In this document: positions 53,191 through 63,979 of the stretch, piece after piece
Layout: each line of letters opens with the position of its first letter
Position numbering within the stretch: the first letter of the stretch is position 1
From: Cytophagaceae bacterium
GTDB taxonomy: Bacteria; Bacteroidota; Bacteroidia; Cytophagales; Cytophagaceae
Direction of reading: 5' to 3'
Assembly: GCA_025455005.1 (NCBI GenBank)
Contig: JALONH010000013.1
Span: forward strand, 1-64,000
Length of the DNA: 64,000 nt
Notes under the pieces: generated by a model
Seen by the model: the letters and a program-made list of their open reading frames with translations, nothing else
What the model was told of the DNA's origin: nothing
Databases searched by the model: none
Program-made: the position numbers and the translations under genes

Positions 53191-53793
53191 TCAAGGTATA
53201 TTCATATACTTATGAATCTGCAAGGAAATCGTCCACTTGGGATTTTCTTTGATGTAGGAGATGATGAGGGGTAACATTTCTTCCTGACGGGACCACTCGG
53301 GTTGTAAAAAAAGTTTGCACTCGGGTTTTACCTTAGTGATAAAACCTTCTGCCCAATCTAAATCGTTGGGATGAAAAACAATAATTTTTAATTCGTCGCA
53401 CACCGCCAGCACCTCCTCTTTCGCGGGTTTGAACTTCTTCGGCGATACACATACCCAATCCCAAGTACCCGTCAACGGATACACGGCACTGGTCTCGATG
53501 TGCGTACGCACGCCTTCGTTTTGCAAGGCTTTCGTTAACGAGGTTAAATCGTGCATCAGTGGCTCTCCGCCGGTAATCACGGCTATACGACTGCCGGATT
53601 GTGTCACTTCCTCTGTCATGGCTGGTATGGAAACCTTAGGGTGTGCCTCCGCATCCCAACTGTCTTTCACATCACACCAGTGACAGCCTACGTCACATCC
53701 GCCTAAGCGTAAAAAATAGGCCGCACTACCTTGATAATACCCTTCCCCCTGGATGGTATAAAAGGATTCCATTAAAGGTAGTACGTCGGACAT
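53191..53793 (-). CDS. queE: 7-carboxy-7-deazaguanine synthase QueE
   Basis: ATG 53793 (MSDVLPLMESFYTIQGEG) is the normal start; the frame extends to 53898 only by running into folD. 200 residues. Radical-SAM motif CDVGCHWC with Cys33, Cys37, Cys40; QGEG near the N-terminus and ITGGEPLM are QueE hallmarks. It contracts CPH4 to 7-carboxy-7-deazaguanine in queuosine biosynthesis. Eight bases downstream of folD, last gene of the lepA-folD-queE operon. No other queuosine gene is in the window. Confidence 0.92.
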   Translation of the reverse strand: MSDVLPLMESFYTIQGEGYYQGSAAYFLRLGGCDVGCHWCDVKDSWDAEAHPKVSIPAMTEEVTQSGSRIAVITGGEPLMHDLTSLTKALQNEGVRTHIETSAVYPLTGTWDWVCVSPKKFKPAKEEVLAVCDELKIIVFHPNDLDWAEGFITKVKPECKLFLQPEWSRQEEMLPLIISYIKENPKWTISLQIHKYMNIP

Positions 53794-53801
53794 TCTATGA
53801 A

Positions 53802-54677
53802 TTACGATTGTAACGTTCTTGCAAGTAAAGTATTGGATAATAAGGCTACGATGGTCATCGGGCCTACTCCACCAGGTACCGGCGAGATATACGAGCACTT
53901 AGGGGCTACTTCGTCAAACTTCACATCGCCCAACAAACGGAACCCGCTCTTACGTGTAGCATCGTCGATGCGGTGTATGCCTACATCTACTACTACTGCT
54001 CCTTCTTTTACCATATCTGCCGTCACAAATTCGGGCTTCCCTATGGCTACGATTAATATATCGGCTTGTAAGGTCAGTTCTTTTAAGTTCTTGGTTCTAG
54101 AGTGTACCATGGTCACGGTAGCGTTACCGGGATTGGTATTTCTGCCCATCAAGATGCTCATAGGTGAACCTACGATATGGCTTCTGCCCATCACCACACA
54201 ATGTTTTCCTGCGGTATCGATACCGTTCTTTTCCAACAACTGTAATATACCATACGGTGTAGCCGGTAAAAAGGTAGGTAGATTCAGCACCATCTTGCCT
54301 AAGTTTGCCGGATGAAATCCGTCAACGTCTTTGCTGGGCGCTATAGCCTCGGTTACCTTGTGTTCGTGTATGTGTTTGGGTAAAGGCAATTGTACAATGT
54401 AGCCGTCTAAATCGGTGGATTGATTCAACTCTTCAATCTTGGCTAATAAATCGGCTTCGGTTATGTCTTCCGGTAAACGGATCAACGAGGATTCAAACCC
54501 TACTTCTTCGCAAGCTTTTACTTTAGCATTTACATAGGTTAAGCTCGCCCCGTTGTTCCCCACCAACACAGCTGCTAAATGGGGAGCTCTCCCACCGGAG
54601 GCTTTGATCGCTTGTACTTTTTCTTTGATCTCCGCTTTGATTTGATCGGAGGTGGCTTTACCGTCTAATAACTTCAT
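53802..54677 (-). CDS. folD: Bifunctional methylenetetrahydrofolate dehydrogenase/cyclohydrolase
   Basis: 291 residues, standard FolD length. Signature stretches: [20 protein letters not shown] with the catalytic Lys, [13 protein letters not shown], and [17 protein letters not shown] (NADP site), ending [20 protein letters not shown]. It interconverts 5,10-methylene-, methenyl- and 10-formyl-tetrahydrofolate. Sits five bases downstream of lepA. Confidence 0.97.
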   Translation of the reverse strand: MKLLDGKATSDQIKAEIKEKVQAIKASGGRAPHLAAVLVGNNGASLTYVNAKVKACEEVGFESSLIRLPEDITEADLLAKIEELNQSTDLDGYIVQLPLPKHIHEHKVTEAIAPSKDVDGFHPANLGKMVLNLPTFLPATPYGILQLLEKNGIDTAGKHCVVMGRSHIVGSPMSILMGRNTNPGNATVTMVHSRTKNLKELTLQADILIVAIGKPEFVTADMVKEGAVVVDVGIHRIDDATRKSGFRLLGDVKFDEVAPKCSYISPVPGGVGPMTIVALLSNTLLARTLQS

Positions 54678-54682
54678 CGGAA

Positions 54683-56473
54683 TTATTGATCTAATTTAAG
54701 AACCGCCATAAATGCTTCTTGTGGTATCTCTACGTTCCCCACTTGACGCATCCGTTTCTTACCTTTTTTCTGCTTCTCTAATAATTTACGCTTACGGGAA
54801 ATATCTCCTCCATAACATTTGGCCAATACGTTTTTACGCATGGCTTTAATGGTCTCCCGTGCTATGATTTTATTTCCAATGGCTGCCTGAATCGCAATCT
54901 CAAACATCTGCTTTGGAATCAACTCTCTCAGTTTTTCACACAAACGTTTACCCCAATCGTACGCCTTATCTCTATGCACAATTGCAGATAAGGCATCCAC
55001 CTTTTCCCCGTTCAACATGATATCCAACTTCACCACGTTCGACTGACGGAATCCTATTAATTCATAATCCAAAGAGGCATAACCTCTGGACATGGTCTTG
55101 AGTTTGTCAAAGAAATCAAATACAATCTCCGCTAAGGGTAATTCGAAAATCAATTCGACACGGTCGGTAGTTAAGTAACTTTGATTTTTTATGATACCAC
55201 GTTTATCCATACACAGGGAGATAATGTTCCCTACATATTCTACTTTGGTAATGATCTGTGCTTTAATAAAAGGTTCTTCGATAAAGTCGATCGTGGTAGG
55301 GTCAGGCATATCCGACGGGGCACTGATCGGAACGGTTTGACTGTCTTTGGTCAACGTAGCAATGTACTGAACAGACGGCACGGTAGTAATAACCGTCATA
55401 TCAAACTCGCGCTCTAACCGTTCTTGCACGATTTCCATGTGCAACATACCCAAGAAGCCGCAACGGAAGCCAAATCCTAATGCCGCAGAGGTTTCCGGTT
55501 CCCACACCAAAGAGGCATCGTTCAACTGCAACTTCTCCATGGAGGTACGCAATTCTTCAAACTCACTGGTGTCTACAGGATAGATACCGGCAAAGACCAT
55601 CGGTTTAACATCTTCAAAGCCTATAATCGGTTCGCCGGGTTTCTCTACTTTGGTAATGGTATCCCCTACTTTTACTTCTTTCGCTTCTTTGATACCGGAA
55701 ATGATATACCCCACATTACCCGCGTCCAATTGGGCACAAGGCTCTTTGGTTAGTTTTAATATCCCGATTTCATCGGCAAAATATTCCTTACCAGTATTAA
55801 TGAATTTTACTTTATCGCCTTTTTTAATACTTCCGTTGTAGACACGGAAGATAACTTCTATCCCACGGAACGAGTTAAATTGGGAGTCAAAAATTAATGC
55901 TTGAAGGGGCGCTTCTTTATCTCCGGTAGGTGCTTGTATGCGCTCGATGATAGCTGTCAAAATATCTTCTATACCAATCCCTTCTTTACCGCTGGCATGA
56001 ATGATATCTTCTCGCTTACACCCTAACAAATCGACCACTTGGTCTTTCACTTCTTCCGGCATAGCTCCGGGTAAATCGATTTTATTCAGCACGGGAATGA
56101 TTTCCAAATCGTGCTCCAGGGCTAAATATAAATTAGAAATCGTCTGTGCTTCAATCCCTTGAGAGGCATCCACAATTAATAAGGCACCTTCACAAGCTGC
56201 AATGGAACGGGATACTTCGTAGGAAAAATCGACGTGACCGGGTGTATCGATCAAGTTCAATATGTACGGCTTCCCCTTGTACATGTAATTCATTTGGATG
56301 GCATGACTCTTAATGGTAATGCCGCGTTCCCGCTCTAAATCCATATCGTCCAGTACCTGCGCCTGCATTTGGCGGTTGGTAACGGTCTGTGTAAATTCTA
56401 ATAAACGGTCGGCCAACGTGGACTTTCCGTGATCAATATGCGCAATGATGCAAAAGTTTCTGATGTTTTCCAT
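54683..56473 (-). CDS. lepA: Elongation factor 4 (LepA)
   Basis: ATG 56473 is preferred to GTG 56479; 596 residues, as in other LepA proteins. G1 motif [10 protein letters not shown]3 DTPGHVDF, G4 NKIDLPGA; the C-terminal LepA domain ends [20 protein letters not shown], specific to LepA over EF-G. Ribosome-associated GTPase acting in translation. First gene of the operon lepA-folD-queE. Confidence 0.97.
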   Translation of the reverse strand: MENIRNFCIIAHIDHGKSTLADRLLEFTQTVTNRQMQAQVLDDMDLERERGITIKSHAIQMNYMYKGKPYILNLIDTPGHVDFSYEVSRSIAACEGALLIVDASQGIEAQTISNLYLALEHDLEIIPVLNKIDLPGAMPEEVKDQVVDLLGCKREDIIHASGKEGIGIEDILTAIIERIQAPTGDKEAPLQALIFDSQFNSFRGIEVIFRVYNGSIKKGDKVKFINTGKEYFADEIGILKLTKEPCAQLDAGNVGYIISGIKEAKEVKVGDTITKVEKPGEPIIGFEDVKPMVFAGIYPVDTSEFEELRTSMEKLQLNDASLVWEPETSAALGFGFRCGFLGMLHMEIVQERLEREFDMTVITTVPSVQYIATLTKDSQTVPISAPSDMPDPTTIDFIEEPFIKAQIITKVEYVGNIISLCMDKRGIIKNQSYLTTDRVELIFELPLAEIVFDFFDKLKTMSRGYASLDYELIGFRQSNVVKLDIMLNGEKVDALSAIVHRDKAYDWGKRLCEKLRELIPKQMFEIAIQAAIGNKIIARETIKAMRKNVLAKCYGGDISRKRKLLEKQKKGKKRMRQVGNVEIPQEAFMAVLKLDQ

Positions 56474-56604
56474 GGACACTATTCTTCCTGTACAAAAATA
56501 GTCAATTTATAGGGAAAAATAACTGTATCTTATCCACCTAATCCTGCGTACATAAGATTAAAATCGTATTTTAAAGGATATTTTGTCTAACAATTGCCAA
56601 ACGC

Positions 56605-58902
56605 ATGCGCACACTTAAGAGTACATACAAATCGACTTGGGAAAATTTGTATTATTCTTTTCCGGTACAACTGCTGCTTAACAACTTTAAGAAAAACCAA
56701 ATCCTATTAGTACTTTGGTTTATTCTGATAGCTGTTGTAACTCGTTCATTAGGCAATATGATGGGTATTCCCAGTCTGTTTTTAGATCCGGAATACTTAG
56801 GTGTAACCGACTTCAAAGGTTTTTTAATCATAGGTGTTTCCTTAGGTATCTTCATCACGGCCTTTCACATCACGGTATACATCTTAGATAGTTTTCGTTT
56901 TCCCTTCCTAGGGGCTACGCCTCTTCCTTTTTCACACTTTTGTTTGAACAATAGTTTTTTCCCCATTCTACTGGTCAGCCTTTATGTGATTCAAATATTC
57001 GAGTTTCAGCATCAATTAGGATTTCAATCGTATTGGGAAATTGTAGGGGAAGTAAGTGCCATGGTGTTTGGATTGTTGATTACAATTTTTCTCCTTTTTT
57101 TATACTTTAAAAAAACCAACAAAGATGTCTTCCGCTACTTAGCGCAGTCAGTCGACAAGTCCATCAAAAAGAATCCCATTAGCCGTGTGAACGTATTGAA
57201 GGATTTTAAAATAAACAAACGCAATAAATATAAAGTCAACCACTACATCACCCTTAAAGGCACAATAGAGCCTACGCCGGATCAGTCGGCATACGACAAA
57301 CAAATCCTTTTACGTGTCTTTGATCAAAACCACTTAAATGCCGTCATCGTGGAAGTGTTTTTGATTACGGTCATTATCCTTTTAGGCTTGTTTCGAGACT
57401 CTCCTTACTTTCAAATACCGGCAGCGGCAAGTGGTATTTTATTCTTCTCCATTATCGTCATGTTTACCGGTGCATTTTCTTACTGGTTGCGCGGCTGGGC
57501 CATCTCTGTATTGATAGGCGTGTTTTTGATGTTTAACTTTTTGATGAAATACGATTTTATTCAATCGTCTTATCAAGCCTTTGGCATCAACTATTCCAAG
57601 GCTCCGGTAGAGTATAACTTAGCTAAACTTCGGTCGCAGTCGAACCGAAAAACCTATCAAGCGGATCAACTCAGTACCTTACAAGCATTGGAAAATTGGA
57701 AGAAACAATTCCCTGAAGGTACTAAACCCAAAATGGTCTTTGTATGTGTGAGCGGCGGCGGACAACGGGCAGCGGTGTGGAGCATGCGAACCTTACAATA
57801 TGTAGACAGTGCAACGAATGGACGTTTGATGCAACATACTCGATTGATGACCGGTGCTTCCGGTGGATTAATCGGTGCAGCCTATTATCGAGAGTTGTAC
57901 TGGCAAAAACAACAAGGTAAGGATATCGCCCTGGCTCATTCTAAATACTTTTACAATATGTCCAAAGACGTATTGAACCCCATCATTTTTAGTATGGTGG
58001 TAAACGATTTGTTCTTTCGATTTCAAAAATTTACAGATGGTAAACACGAATATTATAAAGACCGTGGGTATGCCTTTGAACAAAAACTGCACGAGAACAC
58101 AGAGCAAGTCTTGAACAAACCTATTCAAGCCTATCGAAACGCGGAAGAACAAGGAAAGATTCCTATGATGATCATCAGCCCTACCGTCATCAATGACGGT
58201 CGAAGACTGTACATCTCCCCTATGGACGTTTCGTATATGAATCTAGTGTCGGATAATGGAGCGGCGCTGTCTAACTCCAAAATCAAGGGGATAGAATTTA
58301 GAAAACTATTTGTAGACCATGACGCCGAGCGCTTACACTTTATGAGTGCCTTACGCATGAGCGCCACCTTTCCTTATGTAACGCCTAATGTAGACTTGCC
58401 CAGCAATCCCTCTATGGAAATTATGGATGCCGGTTTGTCGGATAATTTTGGCATACGCGATGCAGTAAAATTTATGTATGTCTTTCAAGAATGGATTGAA
58501 GAGAATACCTCCGGTGTAGTGTTTGTGAATATTCGCGATTCGGAGAAAAATTTAGAAATAGAGAAAAATAACAAAACCTCCATATTTCAAAAAGTAGTCG
58601 CCCCTATTGGTAGTTTGTATGACAACTGGGACTATTACCAAGATTTAAACAACGATAATTTATTGGACTACGCCACCTCTTGGTTGGATATTCCTTTAGA
58701 TGTTGTAGAGTTTGAATATATACCGAATGCCTCACATAGAACTATGTTGGAAGAGAAGAAGTTAAAAGAACACGCTAAGTTCAACGAACGCGCAGCCCTA
58801 AGTTGGCATTTGAATACTCGGGAAAAAGAAAGTTTACGACGTACGATTTTTGAAGCGAATAACCAATCGGCACTCAAACGTTTAGTATATTTGTTGGAGT
58901 AA
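56605..58902 (+). CDS. Multi-pass membrane patatin-like phospholipase
   Basis: 765 residues. About seven hydrophobic segments lie before residue 325 (for example ILLVLWFILIAVVTRSLGNM, VFGLLITIFLLFLYF, AVIVEVFLITVIILLGLF). The patatin domain follows: oxyanion loop GGGQR (384-388), nucleophile Ser419 in GASGG, catalytic Asp608 in DAGLSDNFG (Asp-Ala-Gly in place of the usual Asp-Gly-Gly). Predicted lipid acyl hydrolase attached to the inner membrane. Eight bases precede the DUF5686 gene, so they form a two-gene operon; a role in envelope lipid turnover is inferred. Confidence 0.85.
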   Translation: MRTLKSTYKSTWENLYYSFPVQLLLNNFKKNQILLVLWFILIAVVTRSLGNMMGIPSLFLDPEYLGVTDFKGFLIIGVSLGIFITAFHITVYILDSFRFPFLGATPLPFSHFCLNNSFFPILLVSLYVIQIFEFQHQLGFQSYWEIVGEVSAMVFGLLITIFLLFLYFKKTNKDVFRYLAQSVDKSIKKNPISRVNVLKDFKINKRNKYKVNHYITLKGTIEPTPDQSAYDKQILLRVFDQNHLNAVIVEVFLITVIILLGLFRDSPYFQIPAAASGILFFSIIVMFTGAFSYWLRGWAISVLIGVFLMFNFLMKYDFIQSSYQAFGINYSKAPVEYNLAKLRSQSNRKTYQADQLSTLQALENWKKQFPEGTKPKMVFVCVSGGGQRAAVWSMRTLQYVDSATNGRLMQHTRLMTGASGGLIGAAYYRELYWQKQQGKDIALAHSKYFYNMSKDVLNPIIFSMVVNDLFFRFQKFTDGKHEYYKDRGYAFEQKLHENTEQVLNKPIQAYRNAEEQGKIPMMIISPTVINDGRRLYISPMDVSYMNLVSDNGAALSNSKIKGIEFRKLFVDHDAERLHFMSALRMSATFPYVTPNVDLPSNPSMEIMDAGLSDNFGIRDAVKFMYVFQEWIEENTSGVVFVNIRDSEKNLEIEKNNKTSIFQKVVAPIGSLYDNWDYYQDLNNDNLLDYATSWLDIPLDVVEFEYIPNASHRTMLEEKKLKEHAKFNERAALSWHLNTREKESLRRTIFEANNQSALKRLVYLLE

Positions 58903-58910
58903 TTTCATCC

Positions 58911-61316
58911 ATGCGTTTTTTTATCCTTTGTTTGTTGAGTTGCCTAAGCGGATGGGTAGTGGCCCAAAGTAAATCTGTATATGTACACGTTACAGAAACC
59001 TTCAGCCATCAAGAACTGTCCTTTGTCCATATAAAAGTAGAAGGTCAAGCGGTAGATATACTGACCGATATGTCCGGAGGCGCTACCTTATGGCTTAACG
59101 ATTCCAATAAAACCCTTCATTTCTACCGTTACCTGCACCGTCCTTACGAGTATGCTGTACCTTCGCTCGCTACACTACCGGATACCCTTGAGATTACCTT
59201 GAATCGGTATTTGTTGTTTCAAGAACTACCGCATACTCCAACAGAAGCTGCAAGAATTATTAAAGAGACCATACGAGCCGGCAAAGGACATTCTTTACCA
59301 TCCGCTCAAAAGTTATCCTATCAAACCTATTCCAAACTGCACATTGCCTTTGGAGACAATCAAAAAGCGAATGAATGGATTCGTAGATTAAACCGCAAAG
59401 GTTGGACCCATGCTAAAGAGATTGTAGACGATCAGTATTTATATGTTGCGGAGTTTTATACCCAACGAAAAATACTGAATCATACCAACCAGTTAGAAAC
59501 CGTAGAGGGAATCAATACTTCCGGTGTGCGTTTACCCGGTGTAGCACTATCCGGTACTCACATACAACTGTTGAACATCTACTCGGATTTTATTTCCTTC
59601 AATGGGAAAGAATACATTTCTCCCTTAGCCGAATACCATAGTATTAATCGGTATAACTATTCCATCATCGACACCTTACAATTGGAAGAAGGGTTAAGTT
59701 ATGTAGTGGCATTTTGTCCGAAGAAGACTAAAAACTTCAGTGCTATCAAAGGGATGCTTTATATACGAATGAAAGACCATGCAGTAGTGCACGTAGTGGC
59801 CTATCCTGCATTCAGTAAAAAGGGCATTACCGAAATATCCTTGTCTCATGTATACGTAAATGGGAAATGGCTACCGGAGCGACAACGATTGTTTATGAAA
59901 GGCAATCAGCAAGCGGCCGGTATGATGCCGAGTATCATTTCTGATGTGTGGGTATATGGATACGAACAAGATAATGGATTAAGCAATAAACAATTTAAAG
60001 AAGAAGTGCTCGATTACAATGATGTACGTGCGTTTACAAGCGACAGTATATTTTGGGAGAAAGTACGCCAAGTACCTTTAAGTACTACCGAAAAAAATAC
60101 ATATGCTTATTTCAATGAAAATCTAAATACCTTATTGTTACAAAAGATGTTGAATGTAGGACAAAACATCTATTTCGGTCGGTTACCCATAGGTTTTCTT
60201 AATGTCGACTTAAACAAACTATTAAACCACAACCGCGTAGAAGGTACACGAGTAGGATTTGGTTTTGAAACCAATCAACGATTATCTACTCGATGGAAGC
60301 TCTCCGGTTTTTTTGGGTATGGAATCGATGATGATCAATGGAAGTTTGGTGTAGGTTACGAATACGAAATTGTACCGGAATATAGATGGAGAATCGGCGG
60401 TCGATTTTATCGAGATTTACATGAAGCCGGTAAACCCTACTTTACCCAGCAAACATTCCAATATTCATCTGAGAGCTTACGACGCTTAGCAATAGGCACT
60501 ATGGACTTCACCGATCGATATGAAATCTATACCCGTATACACCCTTTGACCTATGTAGATGTCGATTTTTTTGTCAGTAGATCCATCAATCGTTTAACCT
60601 ATCAATATGTGTTCAACAATACCGGTTATGGTGAAATCGATTTAACCGAAGTCGGATTTTCAGTACGTTGGGCGTATGGAGAAAAAGAACTACTGTTTAA
60701 TGGAGAACGCATCAAATTAGCGAACTTCTATCCGGTGGCTTATGCGACAGTGATTAAAAACATCCCTGACGCGAATCAACCGTTTGATTACACCCGTCTA
60801 GAAGTCCGATTGGATCAGCGTTTCCGTATATTGGAATTAGGTAAAACCGGAGTAAGTGTACAAGGCGGGGTCGTAAGTGAAGCGGCACCCTATAACCGTT
60901 TATTGATAGGTCATGGCAGTAGAAATGCTGCCGGAGTTGTGGTACACAATTCATTCGAGACCATGGGGTATAATGAATTTGCGGCTAATCAATATACTGC
61001 TATTTTTTTATCCCATGATTTTGGTCGGATGTATTATAGAAGCAATTTCTTTATGCCCAGTTTTATGATTATGTATAATATAGGTTGGGGCAGCATGATA
61101 CATCCGGAGCAACACCGGTGGGTATCAGTGAAAAGTTATGACAAAGGATATAAAGAAGCCGGCTTTTTTGTAAACAATATAGTAGTGCTAAAGTTGTCCG
61201 GATTAAAAGCCGGAATTGGTGTAGGGGCTTTTCTTCGGTATGGAGAGTATAAATTTGAGACAACGAAAGAAAATGTTTTATTTAAATTTTCGATGTATCT
61301 GAACCCTGCTGGGTAG
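58911..61316 (+). CDS. DUF5686 family outer-membrane protein
   Basis: 801 residues with signal peptide (ending WVVAQ). An N-terminal carboxypeptidase-regulatory-like domain (SVYVHVTETFSHQELSFVHI) precedes a DUF5686 region, and the last ~380 residues are alternating strands with aromatic girdles (VEGTRVGFGFETNQRLSTRW, FGVGYEYEIVPEYRWRIGGR) ending in KFSMYLNP, as in an outer-membrane beta-barrel. Function of the family is unknown. Co-transcribed with the membrane patatin. No TonB box or plug domain was recognised. Confidence 0.8.
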   Translation: MRFFILCLLSCLSGWVVAQSKSVYVHVTETFSHQELSFVHIKVEGQAVDILTDMSGGATLWLNDSNKTLHFYRYLHRPYEYAVPSLATLPDTLEITLNRYLLFQELPHTPTEAARIIKETIRAGKGHSLPSAQKLSYQTYSKLHIAFGDNQKANEWIRRLNRKGWTHAKEIVDDQYLYVAEFYTQRKILNHTNQLETVEGINTSGVRLPGVALSGTHIQLLNIYSDFISFNGKEYISPLAEYHSINRYNYSIIDTLQLEEGLSYVVAFCPKKTKNFSAIKGMLYIRMKDHAVVHVVAYPAFSKKGITEISLSHVYVNGKWLPERQRLFMKGNQQAAGMMPSIISDVWVYGYEQDNGLSNKQFKEEVLDYNDVRAFTSDSIFWEKVRQVPLSTTEKNTYAYFNENLNTLLLQKMLNVGQNIYFGRLPIGFLNVDLNKLLNHNRVEGTRVGFGFETNQRLSTRWKLSGFFGYGIDDDQWKFGVGYEYEIVPEYRWRIGGRFYRDLHEAGKPYFTQQTFQYSSESLRRLAIGTMDFTDRYEIYTRIHPLTYVDVDFFVSRSINRLTYQYVFNNTGYGEIDLTEVGFSVRWAYGEKELLFNGERIKLANFYPVAYATVIKNIPDANQPFDYTRLEVRLDQRFRILELGKTGVSVQGGVVSEAAPYNRLLIGHGSRNAAGVVVHNSFETMGYNEFAANQYTAIFLSHDFGRMYYRSNFFMPSFMIMYNIGWGSMIHPEQHRWVSVKSYDKGYKEAGFFVNNIVVLKLSGLKAGIGVGAFLRYGEYKFETTKENVLFKFSMYLNPAG

Positions 61317-61365
61317 TTTACTACTTTTTATGCGTTATAGTAAGTGCAATTCTTTTGTATTTGTT

Positions 61366-62283
61366 TTATTTATCTTCATCCAATAATACCTGACGAATTT
61401 TCATTAATTCTGCTCGTTGTGCTTTAGAAACGGATGGGTATTCCAAACCTAATTTTTCAAATTCTTTGTAGATAATACCGGCGATACAAAGACGCGTAGC
61501 CCATTTGTCATCTGCGGGAATAATAAACCAAGGCGCGTGTGCCGTAGAGGTAGCTTCGATGGCTTGTTCGTATGCTTTTTGATATTCGTCCCAATACCCA
61601 CGTTCAGCAATATCTGCAGGAGAAAACTTCCAATTTTTAGCCGGATTATCGATGCGTTCAAGGAAACGTTTCTTTTGTTCTGCTTTCGATACATGAAGAA
61701 AAAATTTCAAAATCAGAGTTCCGTTTTCGTGTAATGTTTTCTCGAATTGATTGATTTGATCGTAGCGCTTGGTCCAAAAATCTTTTTTAATATCCGATAC
61801 CTGTTCAATACCCGGGATATTTTCTTTTAGAATATATTCCGGATGCACTTTGGTAACCAATACATTTTCATAATGCGAGCGATTAAATAGAACAATTTCA
61901 CCGCGCGCCGGAATGCAAGAAAAGTGTCGCCATAAGTAATTATGGTCTAGTTCCGTTGAGTTCGGTGCTTTGAAACTATAAACCTTAACCCCTTGAGGGT
62001 TCAAGCCGCTCATCACATGTTTGATAGCACCGTCTTTTCCGGCGGCATCCATCGCTTGTAAGACGATGAGGACACTGTGTTGATTGTGGGCGTAGAGTTT
62101 GTCTTGTAATTCGGACAGCAACGCTATCCCCTTCTCCAAGGCTTCCTCCCCTAATTCTTTCGCAATCGATAATTTAAAATGCGTTGCATATTCCTTTTTA
62201 AGGGACACCTTGTGGTGCTTGGGAACACGAAGTGATTCTAAGTATTGGAAAAAGCGTTTTTCTTTGTCTTTTTTAACAGCCAT
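61366..62283 (-). CDS. ppk2: Polyphosphate kinase 2 family protein
   Basis: 305 residues. Walker A-like QAMDAAGKDG at 76-85, Walker B region SHYENVLVTKVHPEYI preceded by GEIVLFNRSHYE, and the lid RFLERIDNPAKNWKFSPADI. PPK2 enzymes transfer phosphate between polyphosphate and nucleotides (NDP or NMP); the class cannot be fixed from the visible residues. Single gene facing the patatin operon head to head at its 3' end. Confidence 0.92.
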   Translation of the reverse strand: MAVKKDKEKRFFQYLESLRVPKHHKVSLKKEYATHFKLSIAKELGEEALEKGIALLSELQDKLYAHNQHSVLIVLQAMDAAGKDGAIKHVMSGLNPQGVKVYSFKAPNSTELDHNYLWRHFSCIPARGEIVLFNRSHYENVLVTKVHPEYILKENIPGIEQVSDIKKDFWTKRYDQINQFEKTLHENGTLILKFFLHVSKAEQKKRFLERIDNPAKNWKFSPADIAERGYWDEYQKAYEQAIEATSTAHAPWFIIPADDKWATRLCIAGIIYKEFEKLGLEYPSVSKAQRAELMKIRQVLLDEDK

Positions 62284-62438
62284 ATGATTTTTTTTTAGAA
62301 GGGGATTAACAATGCCGATTATATCATTTCAATGTGTATGAATAGACATATACTGTATAGATTACTACTCCACATATAACGGTTATATCTATTAGAATAT
62401 CTTGTCACACAAAACGATAGTATAAGGTAATATATAAA

Positions 62439-62463
62439 AAAAGCCCCTAAAAAAGGGGCTTTT
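62439..62463. terminator. Intrinsic terminator of the GSII gene
   Basis: AAGCCCC (62441-62447) with GGGGCTT (62455-62461), loop TAAAAAA, flanked by A-run and T-run. It lies 25 bases beyond the GSII stop. Confidence 0.85.
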
Positions 62464-62487
62464 ATACTTGTATTTCGATGCTTTAAA

Positions 62488-63498
62488 TTATAAAGCCGAT
62501 TTAACCGTTTTGATAATACGAGCAGCCACTTTGTATGGATCTGCTGCGGAGTTTGGACGACGATCTTCCAAATATCCTTTCCAACCTTTACCAGGAACGG
62601 TAACAGGGATACGGATAGAAGCACCACGGTCAGAAACACCGTAGCTGAAGTCGTGAATAGAAGCCGTTTCGTGTTTACCGGTTAAACGTTGATCGTTATC
62701 CGCACCGTAAACAGCGATGTGTTCTTTTACTACAGGACGGAACGCTTCACATACTTTATCAAATAAGTCTTTACCTCCTTTTTCGCGAAGAGCAGAGTTA
62801 GAGAAGTTGGCGTGCATACCAGAACCATTCCAGTCGGTTTGACCTAATGGCTTACAATGCCAGTTGATAGAAACTCCGTATTTCTCTCCGATTCTTTCTA
62901 ATAAGTAACGCGCAACCCAGATTTCATCACCGGCTTGTTTAGCACCTTTAGCGAAAATTTGGAATTCCCACTGACCGGCTGCAACTTCTGCGTTGATACC
63001 TTCAACGTTTAAGCCTGCTTCTAAACATACGTCAAGATGTTCTTCTATAATTTCGCGACCGTAAGCGTTTTTAGCACCTACAGAACAATAGTATGGACCT
63101 TGAGGAGCAGCATAACCGTTAGCCGGGAAGCCAAGTGGTTTGTTGATTTCAGGATTCCATAAGAAATATTCTTGCTCAAAACCAAACCAAAAATCGTTGT
63201 CATCGTCTTCGATAGTGGCACGACCGTTTGTTGCATGAGGAGTACCGTCTGCATTCAATACTTCACACATTACTAAATAACCACCTTTACGTTGTGGATC
63301 CGGACAAACATATACCGGCTTCAATAAACAATCGGATGAACCACCCGGTGCTTGTTCAGTAGAAGATCCGTCGAAAGACCACATAGGTAAATCTTCTAAT
63401 TTACCGCTGAAGTTGTTTTCGATTTTTGTTTTGGAACGTAAACTTTGAGTGGGTTTGTAACCATCTAACCAGATGTACTCTAATTTTGCCTTTGCCAT
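62488..63498 (-). CDS. glnA: Glutamine synthetase type II (eukaryote-like, beta-grasp)
   Basis: 336 residues, the GSII length. LEYIWLDGYKPTQSLRSKTK, MWSFDGSSTEQAPGGSSDC, FWFGFEQEYFLWNP, GINAEVAAGQWEFQI and KHETASIHDFSYGVSDRGAS with IRIP are classic GSII stretches. ATP-dependent glutamine formation in the cytoplasm. Bacteria usually rely on GSI; GSII together with GSIII (12608-14779) is a Bacteroidota pattern. Strong terminator, single gene. Confidence 0.95.
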   Translation of the reverse strand: MAKAKLEYIWLDGYKPTQSLRSKTKIENNFSGKLEDLPMWSFDGSSTEQAPGGSSDCLLKPVYVCPDPQRKGGYLVMCEVLNADGTPHATNGRATIEDDDNDFWFGFEQEYFLWNPEINKPLGFPANGYAAPQGPYYCSVGAKNAYGREIIEEHLDVCLEAGLNVEGINAEVAAGQWEFQIFAKGAKQAGDEIWVARYLLERIGEKYGVSINWHCKPLGQTDWNGSGMHANFSNSALREKGGKDLFDKVCEAFRPVVKEHIAVYGADNDQRLTGKHETASIHDFSYGVSDRGASIRIPVTVPGKGWKGYLEDRRPNSAADPYKVAARIIKTVKSAL

Positions 63499-63551
63499 GC
63501 TATTTTAAAGGGTTAATAATTTAAAATGTTACTTTCGTTTAAAAGGTGCTA

Positions 63552-63559
63552 CAAATTTA
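63552..63559 (-). promoter_or_regulatory. Candidate -7 element of the GSII gene
   Basis: Minus strand TAAATTTG fits TAnnTTTG, 54 bases upstream of the start codon. A -33 TTG is not evident. Confidence 0.4.
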
Positions 63560-63721
63560 AAGTCTTCATTGAAAAAAACTAGACTTTTTTTTCAACGGAG
63601 GGTATTTTTTATACTTTTTATAGCAACATCGATTAAAAATGACAAGAACACATTTTAGGAGTACAAAAAAAAATAATATTAATACAATACGATGGTTTAT
63701 ACTTTACCTGCTTCCTGCAAT

Positions 63722-63979
63722 TTATTGGTTCGATTCAATATAAGACATTAAGAGTTGTTGCACTACCGGCAATAACGTTTGTTGTTCCGGATATACTTTA
63801 GTGGTTTGAATAAAATAAGTAGCCGGATTAGGCAATTGGGGTTGCCTGCGGAGCAGTTCAAGCTTTTTTGATTCAGGCGTATGTCCTATTCCGGGCGTGT
63901 AGACATCCATTAAGTGAAACTGGACACTTCGGTGCGTATCCAAAGTATTTAAAAAAAAGGACGTTTCGTACCGGTACAC
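63722..63979 (-). CDS. Possible small hypothetical protein at the right edge
   Basis: A frame of 85 residues from GTG 63979 (or 62 from ATG 63910) to 63722, closed upstream by an in-frame stop at 63989-63991. Contains MDVYTPGIGHTPESKKLELL and PATYFIQTTKVYPEQQ. No family recognised and the start is non-ATG or short, so coding status is uncertain. Confidence 0.3.
   Translation of the reverse strand: MYRYETSFFLNTLDTHRSVQFHLMDVYTPGIGHTPESKKLELLRRQPQLPNPATYFIQTTKVYPEQQTLLPVVQQLLMSYIESNQ

Noticed and set aside
62319-62639. Minus-strand 106-residue frame overlapping the GSII end
   Set aside because: Out of frame with the GSII gene and crosses its terminator; no recognisable protein.
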